Shown: positions 33,636-42,478, counted from the stretch's first letter. The stretch: 64,000 nucleotides of DNA from Azospirillum thiophilum (GCF_001305595.1 NZ_CP012406.1:372001-436000); one strand, 5' to 3'. Numbers and translations: made by a program. The notes: generated by a model from the sequence alone, not told the origin.

Positions 33636-33669
33636 GCGATCGAACCACACATGGCGATCGAACCACACA
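33636..33669 (+). repeat. Perfect 16-bp direct repeat just upstream of ada
   Basis: GCGATCGAACCACACA occurs at 33636-33651 and again at 33654-33669, with a 2-base spacer, so the copies are 18 bases apart. The second copy ends 13 bases before the ada ATG and abuts the GGGAG ribosome site. The remainder of the 342-base gap after 33340 has no gene. Confidence 0.8.
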
Positions 33670-33682
33670 AGGGAGCCACCGG

Positions 33683-34807
33683 ATGGCCAGGACAATGGAG
33701 CATGCGAAGGGCAGCCAAGGGCGGTCCGTTGCCGAGGATCCCCGCTGGGCGCGCGTGCTGGCGCGTGACAGGACTGCCGACGGCCAGTTCTGGTATTCCG
33801 TGGCGACGACGGGCGTATATTGCCGGCCTTCCTGCCCGTCGCGCCCCGCCAATCCGGAGAATGTCGGCCTCCACGAGACCTTGGAAGCCGCCAGGGCGAC
33901 CGGTTTCCGGCCGTGCAAGCGGTGCAAACCGGATGGCCCCTCCCTTGACGCCGAGAATGCCGCCATCGTCGCGAAGGCGTGCCGGCTGATCGAGAGCAGC
34001 GACGCGCCCCCGTCACTGGCCGACCTTGCCGCCGTGGTCGGGCGCAGCCCCGGCTACCTGCATCGCCTCTTCAAGGCATCCACCGGCCTCACCCCCAAGG
34101 ATTATGCGGTTGGGCGTCGCGCGGCACGGGTGCGGGACAACCTGACCGCAGACAACACGGTAACGGAGGCGATCTACGACGCCGGGTTCAATTCGAGCGG
34201 CCGATTCTACGAGAAATCCACGGAAATGCTCGGCATGACGCCGTCCCGCTATCGCGCGGGTGGCGAGAATGAGGACATCAGGTTCGCGGTCGGTGACTCC
34301 TCCCTCGGCGCAATCCTTGTCGCCTCCAGCGCGAAGGGCGTTGCGGCGATCCTCATCGGCGACGATCCCGACGACCTCGCGCGCGATCTCCAGGACCGTT
34401 TCCCGAAGGCGCGGCTGATCGGCGGCGATGCGGAGTACGAGGCTTTGGTCGCCAAGGTGGTTGGCTTGGTGGAAGCTCCCGGATTGGGTCTGGACCTTCC
34501 CCTCGATGTGCGGGGAACCGCTTTTCAGCAGAGGGTGTGGCAGGCCCTGCGCGAGATACCGGCGGGCGAGACGGCGTCCTACACCGATATCGCACTCAGG
34601 ATCGGTTTGCCCAAGGCCGTCCGCGCCGTTGCCGGTGCCTGTGCCGCGAACAACATCGCCCTGGCCATCCCCTGTCACCGGGTGGTGAGGAACGACGGCG
34701 CGCTGTCCGGCTACGCCTGGGGCGTCGAGCGCAAGAGGACGTTTCTGGAGCGCGAGAAGGCCGCTCCGGGGCCTCGACCGGCCGCCGGCCTCGGGAAGGC
34801 GGAATGA
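33683..34807 (+). CDS. ada: Bifunctional DNA repair methyltransferase / transcriptional activator Ada
   Basis: This 374-residue protein repairs methylphosphotriesters and O6-methylguanine by irreversible transfer to its own Cys residues, and when methylated activates the adaptive response. The N-terminal zinc domain shows GVYCRPSC and PCKRC (four Cys, including the phosphotriester acceptor). An AraC-type HTH follows (LADLAAVVGRSPGYLHRLFK, and FNSSGRFYEKSTEMLGMTPSRYR). The C-terminal O6-methyltransferase domain has the acceptor Cys in IPCHRVVRNDG. The start at 33683 has GGGAG upstream. Its stop overlaps the next gene's ATG. It heads the ada/2OG oxygenase/alkB operon. Confidence 0.96.
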   Translation: MARTMEHAKGSQGRSVAEDPRWARVLARDRTADGQFWYSVATTGVYCRPSCPSRPANPENVGLHETLEAARATGFRPCKRCKPDGPSLDAENAAIVAKACRLIESSDAPPSLADLAAVVGRSPGYLHRLFKASTGLTPKDYAVGRRAARVRDNLTADNTVTEAIYDAGFNSSGRFYEKSTEMLGMTPSRYRAGGENEDIRFAVGDSSLGAILVASSAKGVAAILIGDDPDDLARDLQDRFPKARLIGGDAEYEALVAKVVGLVEAPGLGLDLPLDVRGTAFQQRVWQALREIPAGETASYTDIALRIGLPKAVRAVAGACAANNIALAIPCHRVVRNDGALSGYAWGVERKRTFLEREKAAPGPRPAAGLGKAE

Positions 34808-35511
34808 TGACGGACGCGCGCATGGAAAGGATCGATTGGGCCGGGGTTTCTGCGGAGCTGGATGCCCAAGGCTGGGCGGTGTTCCCACAGCTGTTGACAG
34901 CGAGCGAATGCGACGGGATCGCCGGATTGTACGGCGAAGGCGCTGCCTTCCGAAGCCATGTCATCATGGCGCGTCACGGGTTCGGACAAGGGGAGTATCG
35001 TTATTTTTCCTATCCCCTGCCCGACCTGATCCAGCGGCTGAGAACCGCGCTCTACTCCCGGCTCTCGCCGATCGCGAACAGGTGGAACGAGCGGATGGGG
35101 ATCGACGTGCGCTTTCCCGACGACCATTCCGATTTCCTCGAGCGCTGCCATGACTCCGGGCAGACCAGGCCGACGCCGCTTCTGCTGCAATATGGTCCCG
35201 GCGACTACAACTGCCTGCACCAGGATCTGTATGGGGAGCATGTTTTCCCCTTGCAGGTCGCAATCCTGCTTTCCAATCCCGGGGACGATTTCGAGGGCGG
35301 TGAATTCGTTCTGACGGAGCAGCGGCCGAGAATGCAAACCCGTCCGGCCGTGGTGCCGCTTTCAAAGGGAGATGCGGTGGTGTTCGCCGTCAACAGCCGG
35401 CCGCATCGCGGCAGCAAGGGCGACCACCGCGTCATGCTTCGCCATGGCGTAAGCAAACTTCGCAAGGGGCGGCGCCATACGGTCGGGATCATTTTTCATG
35501 ACGCCGCGTGA
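34804..35511 (+). CDS. 2OG-Fe(II) oxygenase of the alkylation-response operon
   Basis: This 235-residue protein is a 2-oxoglutarate/iron-dependent dioxygenase of the prolyl-hydroxylase-like kind. The iron site is visible: HxD in YNCLHQDLYGEH near residue 140, the distal His in NSRPHRGSKGDH, and an Arg for 2-oxoglutarate in RVMLRHGVSK. It is not AlkB; that gene follows. Start ATG overlaps the ada stop (ATGA), so translation is coupled; ATG at 34807 is equally possible. Its substrate is unknown. Co-transcription with ada and alkB suggests a role in repair of alkylated nucleic acid or protein. Third-position GC is lower than in flanking operons. Confidence 0.87.
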   Translation: MMTDARMERIDWAGVSAELDAQGWAVFPQLLTASECDGIAGLYGEGAAFRSHVIMARHGFGQGEYRYFSYPLPDLIQRLRTALYSRLSPIANRWNERMGIDVRFPDDHSDFLERCHDSGQTRPTPLLLQYGPGDYNCLHQDLYGEHVFPLQVAILLSNPGDDFEGGEFVLTEQRPRMQTRPAVVPLSKGDAVVFAVNSRPHRGSKGDHRVMLRHGVSKLRKGRRHTVGIIFHDAA

Positions 35512-35515
35512 GAGG

Positions 35516-36157
35516 ATGAGCGAAACGGACCTTTTCGGCGACGAGGAACGGACCAACCCGCTCGCGCCGGGTGCGGTCCACCTCACGGCATTCGCCCGTC
35601 CGGTTGAGAACGACCTGCTGGACGCCATCGCAGGAATTTCCGAGGCTGCACCCTTCAGGCACATGACAACCCCCGGCGGCTGGCGGATGTCCGTGGCAAT
35701 GACCAACTGCGGCAATGTCGGATGGGTGACGGATCGGACGGGCTATCGCTACGATGCCCGCGATCCTGAAACGGGTCGGCCATGGCCCGAAATGCCCGAG
35801 GCCTTCGCCATGCTGGCACGCCAGGCGGCCGGGAAGGCCGGCTTCGAGGGCTTCGACCCGGACGCCTGTCTGGTCAATCGCTATGAGCCGGGCTCACGGC
35901 TATCGCTGCATCAGGACCGCAACGAGCGGGACTTCGACTGTCCGATCGTCTCCGTGTCGCTCGGCCTCACCGCCACTTTCCTGTGGGGCGGTCTCAGTCG
36001 CTCCGATCGGCCTCGACGGGTGCGCCTCTTGCATGGCGACGTCGTCGTTTGGGGAGGGCCCGCGCGGATGACGTTTCATGGTGTCGATACCCTGAAGGAC
36101 GGCGAAAGCCCCATCGGCCCCCTCCGCTACAATCTCACGTTCCGGAAGGCCCGGTAG
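35516..36157 (+). CDS. alkB: Alkylated DNA repair dioxygenase AlkB
   Basis: This 213-residue enzyme oxidatively removes 1-methyladenine and 3-methylcytosine lesions. It matches E. coli AlkB along its length: PFRHMTTPGGWRMSVAMTNCG, DACLVNRYEPGSRLSLHQD, the iron ligands HxD (LHQDRNE) and His (MTFHGVD), and the 2-oxoglutarate Arg pair in PLRYNLTFRKA. The start at 35516 gives MSETDLFGDEE, matching the short N terminus of AlkB; an upstream ATG at 35498 would overlap the previous gene by 14 bases. It is the last gene of the ada operon. Confidence 0.96.
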   Translation: MSETDLFGDEERTNPLAPGAVHLTAFARPVENDLLDAIAGISEAAPFRHMTTPGGWRMSVAMTNCGNVGWVTDRTGYRYDARDPETGRPWPEMPEAFAMLARQAAGKAGFEGFDPDACLVNRYEPGSRLSLHQDRNERDFDCPIVSVSLGLTATFLWGGLSRSDRPRRVRLLHGDVVVWGGPARMTFHGVDTLKDGESPIGPLRYNLTFRKAR

Positions 36158-36276
36158 CGGGAGCCGGCCCTGTGCCGTGCAAGTCCGATCGCGTTCCGCA
36201 AAATGCGCCAGCCGTCGTCGTGGCCGGCGCTTGCGCCCGGCCGCCGGGAGAGCGGTCCGCCCAACGACCTCTCCCC

Positions 36277-38079
36277 CTACCCCACCCGTTCCCCCGACGG
36301 CAGTCCGGGCGGCAGTCCGGGCGGCAACCCAAGCTCCCAACCGCCCAGGCAGGCCGAGTTCGTGCCGGCCTGGGCGGGGCAGTCGATCGCTGCAAGATGG
36401 CGGTCGATCAGCCGGTCCAGCCGGTCGCGCGCCTCCCATACCGTCACGCTGTGGTCGGAATGGTCGAGATAGACCACCTCGATCCCCGGCAGCCCGTCGA
36501 GCGCGCGCCCGCCCTCGCCCAGATGCAGGTAGAATTCGGCAAGCGTCATGTCGTCGCTGCCATAGACCACCAGCACCCGCCGCCCTTCGGCCGACAGGCG
36601 ACGGAACATGCGCAGCGCGTGGCGGGTCAGGCCGGTCCGGATCAGCGCCCGGCGGAGGAAGCGGGCCGCCAGCCGGCCGGTCAATCCCATCAGCCGGGCG
36701 CGGTTGCGGAAGCTGGCGCGCAGGCGGGCGGGCTTCAGCGCCTCGCGCAGATACTCCCTGGCGGAACGGTGGGCGACCGTCCGCATCAGCTCGGTCACGG
36801 CGGTACCGCCGCCCAGCTCGAACCGGCCGGGGTTCAGCGCGATCTGCCCGACCACGCGGTCGTCGCCCATCCCGGCATGGAGGGCCGGCGTGCCGCCGGC
36901 GCACAGGCCGATGACGACGATGCGCTCGTGCCCCTGCCGCTCCAGCCAGTCCAGCGCGGCGCGCACGTCGGCGACGACCTCGCGGTTGTAGAGCAGATTG
37001 TCGGGCGCCCCCGGCCGGTCGGGGCTGTCGCCGATGCCGGCCGCGTCGATCCGGAGCGAGGCATGGCCGCGCGCCGCCAGCCGCCGGGCCTGCACCACCG
37101 TGGCGCGGCCGGAGCCGACATGGTGGGTGGCGCCGCTGTTTAGGAACAGGATGGCCGGCCGGCCGCCGGCCGGCCCGGCCAGCACCGGCGTGCAGTAGAT
37201 GCCGAACAGCTCCGGCGCCGTCCCGAAGAAGACCGGGCGCTCGACCGCGGTCGCCGTCATCAGCCCGGCCGGGCGGTCCGGCGGCGGGGTGGCGCCGGCG
37301 GCGACGGGGGCAGCGGCGATCCAGGCCAGGACGGGCTCGAATACCGCGGCGGCCCGGGCACGCTGCGGCTGCTGCGTCAGTTCGATCATGCCGCCGAGGC
37401 CCATCGGCTCGGCCATGGCACCCAGCGTCCGCCAGCGCGCCGCCAGCCGCACCGCCGCCCTGGCCTCCGGCCGGTCGGCGATCAGGATGCGCGGGGCCGG
37501 CACCGCCGGCCGGTCGCAGGGGTCGAGCCCGCCAAGCGCCAGCGCGGTTTCCGGCGTCAGCGGCATGCCGATCACGTTCAGCCAGGACGCGCGCTCCGGC
37601 GGCTCCGGGTTACAGGTCGGGCGCAGCACCATGGTCGACAGCGTCTGCAGCTCGCGCACCGCCTTGCGGCCGGAGGTGATCGGCGACAGCAGGACCAGCC
37701 GGTCGACGCCCTGCCCCTCCTCCGCCAGTTCGAGCGCTGCCGCGGTGGCGAGCAGCCCGCCCATGCGGAAGCCGACCAGAACCAGTTCGGTGACGCCGGT
37801 GTCCTCGCGCAGGCGGCGGACCGCCGCCTTGATCCCGTCCAGCCAGGCGCGCACCCGGTCGGGCTCGCTGTCGTCGCCGGCGGAATCGCCTGATCCGGGA
37901 AAGTCGAAGCGCAAGGTGGGCAGGCCGGCCGCCGCCAGTCTTTCCGCGAAGGTTTTCCAAGCGCGATGGGCGCAGAGCTCCTCATAGCCGTAAGGGCCGC
38001 ACAGGACGACACCCCGCAGCCCGTCCGCCGGATGCAGCCATCCGAAACACCCATCGAACACCACCGGTGTCGCCTTCAT
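36277..38079 (-). CDS. Tandem alpha/beta hydrolase lacking the usual Ser nucleophiles
   Basis: This 600-residue protein contains two alpha/beta-hydrolase domains (about 1-270 and 285-570). Domain 1 has VVLCGPYGYEELCAHR and FDFPGSGDS, but its nucleophile elbow reads VGFRMGG, with Arg where Ser is expected. Domain 2 reads VIGLCAGG, with Cys as nucleophile, and has DHSDHSV near the catalytic His. A Cys at this site is active in dienelactone hydrolases and PHA synthases. Domain 1 is probably non-catalytic; related hydrolases with the same start may share this trait. The C terminus ends in short GLPPGLPPG repeats. Its ATG overlaps the GH2 stop by 4 bases. It is the last gene of the carrier-protein operon and may release or transfer the finished product. 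Confidence 0.8.
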   Translation of the reverse strand: MKATPVVFDGCFGWLHPADGLRGVVLCGPYGYEELCAHRAWKTFAERLAAAGLPTLRFDFPGSGDSAGDDSEPDRVRAWLDGIKAAVRRLREDTGVTELVLVGFRMGGLLATAAALELAEEGQGVDRLVLLSPITSGRKAVRELQTLSTMVLRPTCNPEPPERASWLNVIGMPLTPETALALGGLDPCDRPAVPAPRILIADRPEARAAVRLAARWRTLGAMAEPMGLGGMIELTQQPQRARAAAVFEPVLAWIAAAPVAAGATPPPDRPAGLMTATAVERPVFFGTAPELFGIYCTPVLAGPAGGRPAILFLNSGATHHVGSGRATVVQARRLAARGHASLRIDAAGIGDSPDRPGAPDNLLYNREVVADVRAALDWLERQGHERIVVIGLCAGGTPALHAGMGDDRVVGQIALNPGRFELGGGTAVTELMRTVAHRSAREYLREALKPARLRASFRNRARLMGLTGRLAARFLRRALIRTGLTRHALRMFRRLSAEGRRVLVVYGSDDMTLAEFYLHLGEGGRALDGLPGIEVVYLDHSDHSVTVWEARDRLDRLIDRHLAAIDCPAQAGTNSACLGGWELGLPPGLPPGLPSGERVG

Positions 38080-40598
38080 GCGTTCCCCCTGTAGCGGACG
38101 GGTGCCTGCGCGTTCAGCGCATGGACCTCGCCATCCGGCAGCCAGCCCCCGGCCGGTGCAGTCCCGTCCGTGACCCCAAACCCTGCAATCTCCGCCACAT
38201 CCCCCGGCCGGCAGCCCTGCCGTGGCAGCAGGCGGACCACCCGTTCGGCGCCGGGCGGCAGATGGAACCACGCTTCCTCCGCCTGGAACCGCTCGTCCTC
38301 GACATGGACCGAGCAGGCGAACCGCTTGGTGGAAAGCCGCAACTCCCACTGGTCTTCCTGCCGACCGACCACGGCGGTCAGGCCGGGGTCGACACGGGGC
38401 AGCGACCGTCCCATTGGAAAATAATGAGCGTCGTCAATTCGTTCCATGCCCCTTTCGGCCGACAGCAATTGCGCCGTCACCACATCGTGTGGGATTGGCC
38501 CGAACCTATAGGTGTAGGTTGTGTCGAAAAAGCGGTCGGACAGCTCCGCCGCGGCAAGGCGGACCGCTCCTCTCGCCGGCAGCGTCACCGGCCGCTCGGC
38601 CTTCAGCACCGGGACCGTCCCGTCGCGCCATGCTGTCAGGCGCAACACCGCCTCGACCGGCCGGGGACCGTCATTGACCAGATGGACGGCCAGCCCGTTC
38701 ACCCCCTCGTCGGTCAGGATGACCCGCTGCGGGCGGAATGCGCGCTTCAGTGCGTGCCAGGCCGGCTTCGGCGTGCCGTCGGCTGCGACCACCCCCCAGC
38801 CGGCGCCGGGCCGAAGGTCGCGCCATTGCCAGACCAGCCCGCCGGCGCTGCCCGAGCCGGCCCGGCGCCACTCATCGAACACCGCCTGCATCACCTCGCC
38901 GGTCACCGCGCGCGACAGTCGGAGGTAGCGGTCCGGATCCTCGTGGCGCAACCGGCGCGGGTCCACCGCGTACAGCGCCTCCAGGTAATGTTCGCGCACA
39001 TCCTCGAAGTCCCAGGAGGCGCCGGGATCGCGCGGCACCCCTTCCTTCCAGCGCGGATGATGCAGCGCCGGGACTCCCGTTTGCCCGCCCTCCGGCAGGT
39101 TGGAGAAGGCGAGGCATTCGGCGGCGAAGTGCACCCCCGCCCGCCGGGCGTCCTCCAGCGGCCTCATATAGGCGCCGACACCATAGTAATGGGTCACGCC
39201 GGCATCGGCGACGAAGGGCAGCGCCCCGCCGCTGGGCGAGTTCGCCACCCGGACCAAATCCGGCCGCAGCCGCGCCGCCGTCTCCTCGATCACCGCGGTC
39301 AGCGCCGGCTGGGTCCAGGAGGCGCGCGGCAGGCCCAGCATTGCCGCCTGCTGCTCCATCTCGCTGCCGCCGCACAGCACCGCCAGCGACGGCGATGCCT
39401 GGCTGCGGTCGAGCAGCTGCGCGATCTCCGCCCGCAGGCTCTCCAGGAAGGCCGGGTCGGTCGGATAGTCGAAATTGGCGAGCATGGCGTCCTGCCAGAC
39501 CAGGATGCCCAGCTCGTCGCACAGCTCGAAGAAGGCGTCGCCCTCATACAGCATGGTGCCGCCGACCCGGACCATGTTGGCCCCGGCCTCGCGCATCCGG
39601 CGCAGCTCCGGCTCATAGGCGGCGCGGCCGGCCGGCAGCCCGATCAGATCGACCGGCACCCAGCAGCCGCCGCGGCAGAACACGCGCTCGCCATTCACCA
39701 GCAGGGCGAAGCCGTTGCCGTCGGGCCCGCGGTCGACGTCGATCGAGCGGAAGCCGACACGCCCCAGATCGACCGTCACCCCGCCGATGCGGGCGGCCAC
39801 GCTGTGCAGCACCGGCTCGCCATGGGTATGCGGCCACCAGGGCTCGATGCCGGGCAGGGTCATGTCGGCGCGGAAGGCGTCGATGCCGTCAAAGACCAGC
39901 GGCGCCACCCGGCCAACGACCTCGACCGAGCCGACCATCCCCGCCGCCATGCCGGGCGATGCACCCTCCACCGTCAGCCGCAGCGACAGCCGGCCGTCGC
40001 GGCCGTCGTAACTGCTGCGCAGGTCGGCGGCCAGCACGCGGAAAGGGCCGGTCTGCTCGACCAGTTCCACCGGCCGGTAGGGGCCGACGGCATGGATCGG
40101 CGGGCACCAGCCCGGCATATGGCCGAGCAGCGTGGTGCGGACGAAGCGCAGCGCCGCCGGCTCGGCCAGCTTCGGCCGCCAGCGGGCGCGGCCCTTTTTC
40201 GCAGCCAGCACCGGGTAGAGCGCATGGAAGCGGATGGCCAGCTCCGCCTCGCCGTCCAGCATCACCGGCACCTCATGGGCCAGGAACATGCTGTCGGAGG
40301 TCAGGATGCGCTCGCCATCCAGCCGGACCTCGGCGATGGTGGCGAGGCCGTGGAAGCGCAGGATGCGGGGACCATGCCCGTACAGCCGCGTGCGGTAGAG
40401 GACGTCCCGGTCATGCAGCGCGGCTGGTGCCTCGGCCGACCACAGCCCGGCGGCCTGGAGCGCCTGGGCGGCGGTGCCGGGAACCGGCGCCGGGAACCGC
40501 TCCCCGCTTTCCTCCCCGCCGGGCGCGCAGGGCGCCATCGTCCACCCCTCGGTGAGGGCGGTGATCCGTTGTCCGGTGACCGATCGGATGCGCGCCAT
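38076..40598 (-). CDS. Glycoside hydrolase family 2 protein, beta-mannosidase-like
   Basis: This 840-residue protein has the GH2 layout: N-terminal sugar-binding sandwich (residues 15-185), an immunoglobulin-like domain, a TIM barrel (about 310-600) and C-terminal sandwiches. Barrel motifs are clear: NGERVFCRGGCWVPVD, MREAGANMVRVGGTMLYE, and FAAECLAFSNLP, which holds the probable nucleophile Glu. The acid/base motif reads CGGSEMEQ, where Ser replaces the Asn usually before this Glu. There is no signal peptide, so it acts in the cytoplasm. It lies 6 bases after the DUF1839 gene and overlaps the tandem hydrolase gene. In this operon it could process or hold a sugar substrate for the aminoacyl pathway. 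Confidence 0.82.
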   Translation of the reverse strand: MARIRSVTGQRITALTEGWTMAPCAPGGEESGERFPAPVPGTAAQALQAAGLWSAEAPAALHDRDVLYRTRLYGHGPRILRFHGLATIAEVRLDGERILTSDSMFLAHEVPVMLDGEAELAIRFHALYPVLAAKKGRARWRPKLAEPAALRFVRTTLLGHMPGWCPPIHAVGPYRPVELVEQTGPFRVLAADLRSSYDGRDGRLSLRLTVEGASPGMAAGMVGSVEVVGRVAPLVFDGIDAFRADMTLPGIEPWWPHTHGEPVLHSVAARIGGVTVDLGRVGFRSIDVDRGPDGNGFALLVNGERVFCRGGCWVPVDLIGLPAGRAAYEPELRRMREAGANMVRVGGTMLYEGDAFFELCDELGILVWQDAMLANFDYPTDPAFLESLRAEIAQLLDRSQASPSLAVLCGGSEMEQQAAMLGLPRASWTQPALTAVIEETAARLRPDLVRVANSPSGGALPFVADAGVTHYYGVGAYMRPLEDARRAGVHFAAECLAFSNLPEGGQTGVPALHHPRWKEGVPRDPGASWDFEDVREHYLEALYAVDPRRLRHEDPDRYLRLSRAVTGEVMQAVFDEWRRAGSGSAGGLVWQWRDLRPGAGWGVVAADGTPKPAWHALKRAFRPQRVILTDEGVNGLAVHLVNDGPRPVEAVLRLTAWRDGTVPVLKAERPVTLPARGAVRLAAAELSDRFFDTTYTYRFGPIPHDVVTAQLLSAERGMERIDDAHYFPMGRSLPRVDPGLTAVVGRQEDQWELRLSTKRFACSVHVEDERFQAEEAWFHLPPGAERVVRLLPRQGCRPGDVAEIAGFGVTDGTAPAGGWLPDGEVHALNAQAPVRYRGNA

Positions 40599-40604
40599 CG
40601 CCCG

Positions 40605-41543
40605 TCACCCGCAGCGGCGGGCCAGACCGCCCAATGCGGTGTCATAGGCACGCTCCAGCCGGTCGAAGCCGTCGCTCAGGTCCGGCGCCTTGCGCCTCGC
40701 CACCGTGCGGGCGAGCTGGAACTGCATCGCCTTGGTGCCCTCGGCGACCGACCGGCAGGCCTCTTCCACCTCGGCGGGACCGTCGAGCCAGCGGACATGG
40801 GCGCCCAGCAGCTCGAAATTGGCGCCGAGCTGGCGCAGCAGGTTGAAGGCGTAGAGGTGGAAATACTCCATCGGCCGGGCCAGCAGCCGGTCCAGATGCT
40901 CCGGGAAGGCGGCGCGGTAGGCCGCCACCGGGTTGCCCGCCGGCCGTCGCGCCAGATGGCGGCGCAGCAGTTCCAGCGACGCTCCCACCAGCGCCCGGCC
41001 CTCCAGCGGCGGAGCCGCCGGCTTCACGAACTCCACATAGGGGTACAGCGGCCCGGCCGCGGCGGCCATCAGTCCGTCGTAATCGGCACCCTCCAGCCGG
41101 TGGAAGCCGGCATTGTGGAAATAGTCCATCCTCATCGCCGCCGGGTCGATGCGGGTGATGCCGACCGTGGTCTTGACATGGGTGGTGCCATAGGAGGTGC
41201 CGCGGGTGTCCGGCAGATGGAAGCCGTCGACCTCCACCAGCACCAGCCGGCCGCGCGCCGCCTGCTCCGCCACATGGGCCTCGACCGCCTCGTAGATCGC
41301 CAGCTCCTGCACGCGCAGGCCGTACAGGGTCTCCAGATCCTCCAGCGGCACCTTGAAGAAGGTGAACTGGTCGCCCTCGAAATCCTGGGTGACGGTGAAT
41401 CCCAGCATCGCCAGCGGCTCCAGCCCACGGGCATGCAGCGCCTCGATCCACAAATCGACGTAGCAGTTGGTCTCCGGCCAGATGCGCTCGCCCCGATGCA
41501 GGGAATGGCAGTCGTAGCCGTCGGGGCGGTGCGCGGTCCACAT
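40605..41543 (-). CDS. DUF1839-family protein, possible carrier-protein-dependent acyltransferase
   Basis: This 312-residue protein matches the DUF1839 family, typically found beside amino acid:[carrier protein] ligase genes. Conserved-looking polar residues include Cys and His in DGYDCHSLHRG near residue 11, NCYVDLWIEAL, VEVDGFHLPD and TSYGTTHVKTT. The last part is helical, with PMEYFHLYAFNLLRQLGANFELL. The Cys-His-Asp layout and the NCY.DLWIE segment recall BtrH-type transferases, which move an aminoacyl group from a carrier protein to a sugar in butirosin synthesis; this is my inference. No signal peptide. The start at 41543 lies 8 bases after the ligase gene. It is probably the transfer step of the pathway. 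Confidence 0.78.
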   Translation of the reverse strand: MWTAHRPDGYDCHSLHRGERIWPETNCYVDLWIEALHARGLEPLAMLGFTVTQDFEGDQFTFFKVPLEDLETLYGLRVQELAIYEAVEAHVAEQAARGRLVLVEVDGFHLPDTRGTSYGTTHVKTTVGITRIDPAAMRMDYFHNAGFHRLEGADYDGLMAAAAGPLYPYVEFVKPAAPPLEGRALVGASLELLRRHLARRPAGNPVAAYRAAFPEHLDRLLARPMEYFHLYAFNLLRQLGANFELLGAHVRWLDGPAEVEEACRSVAEGTKAMQFQLARTVARRKAPDLSDGFDRLERAYDTALGGLARRCG

Positions 41544-41551
41544 GGCGCCCG

Positions 41552-42478
41552 TCAGCCCCACAGCAGCTTGCGGACCGGTGCCGGCCATTGCCCGATGTCG
41601 AAGCCGTGGTGGCGGAACAGCGCCAGCGCCACCCGCTCCATGCCGAAGCCGACGCAGGCGGTATGGGCCACGCCGCCATCCGCCGTCCGGATGTCCCAGA
41701 GATGGCCGAAATGGTCCTGGTGGTAGTTGAAGCTGAGGCAGGCGGTCGGCTTCTCGCTGCTGGTGATCGGGATCAGCAGCTCGAACTTCAGCTTCTGCTC
41801 GCGCTGGCTGCTCGACAGCATGGCGCCGGCCCGGCCGAAGAAGGGGTCGTTGGCGACGTCGATCTCCAGCGGCACCTCCAGCGAGGCCATCATCGCGCGC
41901 CCGCGCTCCAGCCACAGCTCGCGGAACTCGACGACCTGGTCGGCCGTGCCGATGCGGATGTATTCGCGCATGCGGAACAGCTGCATGCGGGCGGGGTCGA
42001 TCGACGGCTCATGGCGGAAGCAGTAGGAGAAGACGTCGATCAGCCGGCCCTCGCCGGGCAGCGGGCCGCGCCGGGCGACGGTGGGATAGACCGGATAGCA
42101 GGCGGCCGGCGTCATCACCACGTCGGTCGCGACCTGATCCTCGGTCCAGTCCTGCCCCTCCTCCAGCCGGCGCAGCAGGCTGCGGTGCGCCTTCTCGTCG
42201 CCGGCGAAGCTGTGGATGGTACCGGCCAGATGGGGAAAGCTCTTCAGATATTCGCTCTCCTCGAAATAGCGGCGGTTCAGCGCCGGGGGGAAGCGCATCA
42301 CCTCCGCCCCGTCCCGGCCGCCCCAGCGGGTGACCAGCGCGTCGAAACGCTCCACCACCTCCTCGAACGACCCGCTGCGGCCATAGAGGCCGTCGACGCC
42401 GGTCGGGATCAGCAGGCCGGCTTCCACCAGCTCGTCGCGATAGGCGGCCTGGGCCGCGGCGGCGTCCAGCATGTTCAT
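41552..42478 (-). CDS. Amino acid:[carrier protein] ligase (class II aaRS homologue)
   Basis: This 308-residue enzyme is a truncated class II aminoacyl-tRNA synthetase relative, similar to atypical seryl-tRNA synthetase, without a tRNA-binding domain. Characterised Bradyrhizobium (Bll0957) and Agrobacterium homologues activate small amino acids and load them on the phosphopantetheine arm of a carrier protein. Motif 2 lies in FRHEPSIDPARMQLFRMREYIR and motif 3 in GFGMERVALALFRHHG. Candidate zinc ligands are the Cys in PAACYPVYP, the Glu in RMREY and the Cys in HTACVGFG. MNMLDAAAAQ and TGVDGLYGRSGSFEEV match the family N terminus. The start follows GGTGGG. Its carrier gene lies upstream in the same operon. 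Confidence 0.93.
   Translation of the reverse strand: MNMLDAAAAQAAYRDELVEAGLLIPTGVDGLYGRSGSFEEVVERFDALVTRWGGRDGAEVMRFPPALNRRYFEESEYLKSFPHLAGTIHSFAGDEKAHRSLLRRLEEGQDWTEDQVATDVVMTPAACYPVYPTVARRGPLPGEGRLIDVFSYCFRHEPSIDPARMQLFRMREYIRIGTADQVVEFRELWLERGRAMMASLEVPLEIDVANDPFFGRAGAMLSSSQREQKLKFELLIPITSSEKPTACLSFNYHQDHFGHLWDIRTADGGVAHTACVGFGMERVALALFRHHGFDIGQWPAPVRKLLWG

Noticed and set aside
38067..41726. A 1219-codon open frame on the plus strand
   Set aside because: It lies antisense to the GH2 and DUF1839 genes, has Arg/Pro/Gln/His-rich low-complexity content and no motifs. It results from high third-position GC.
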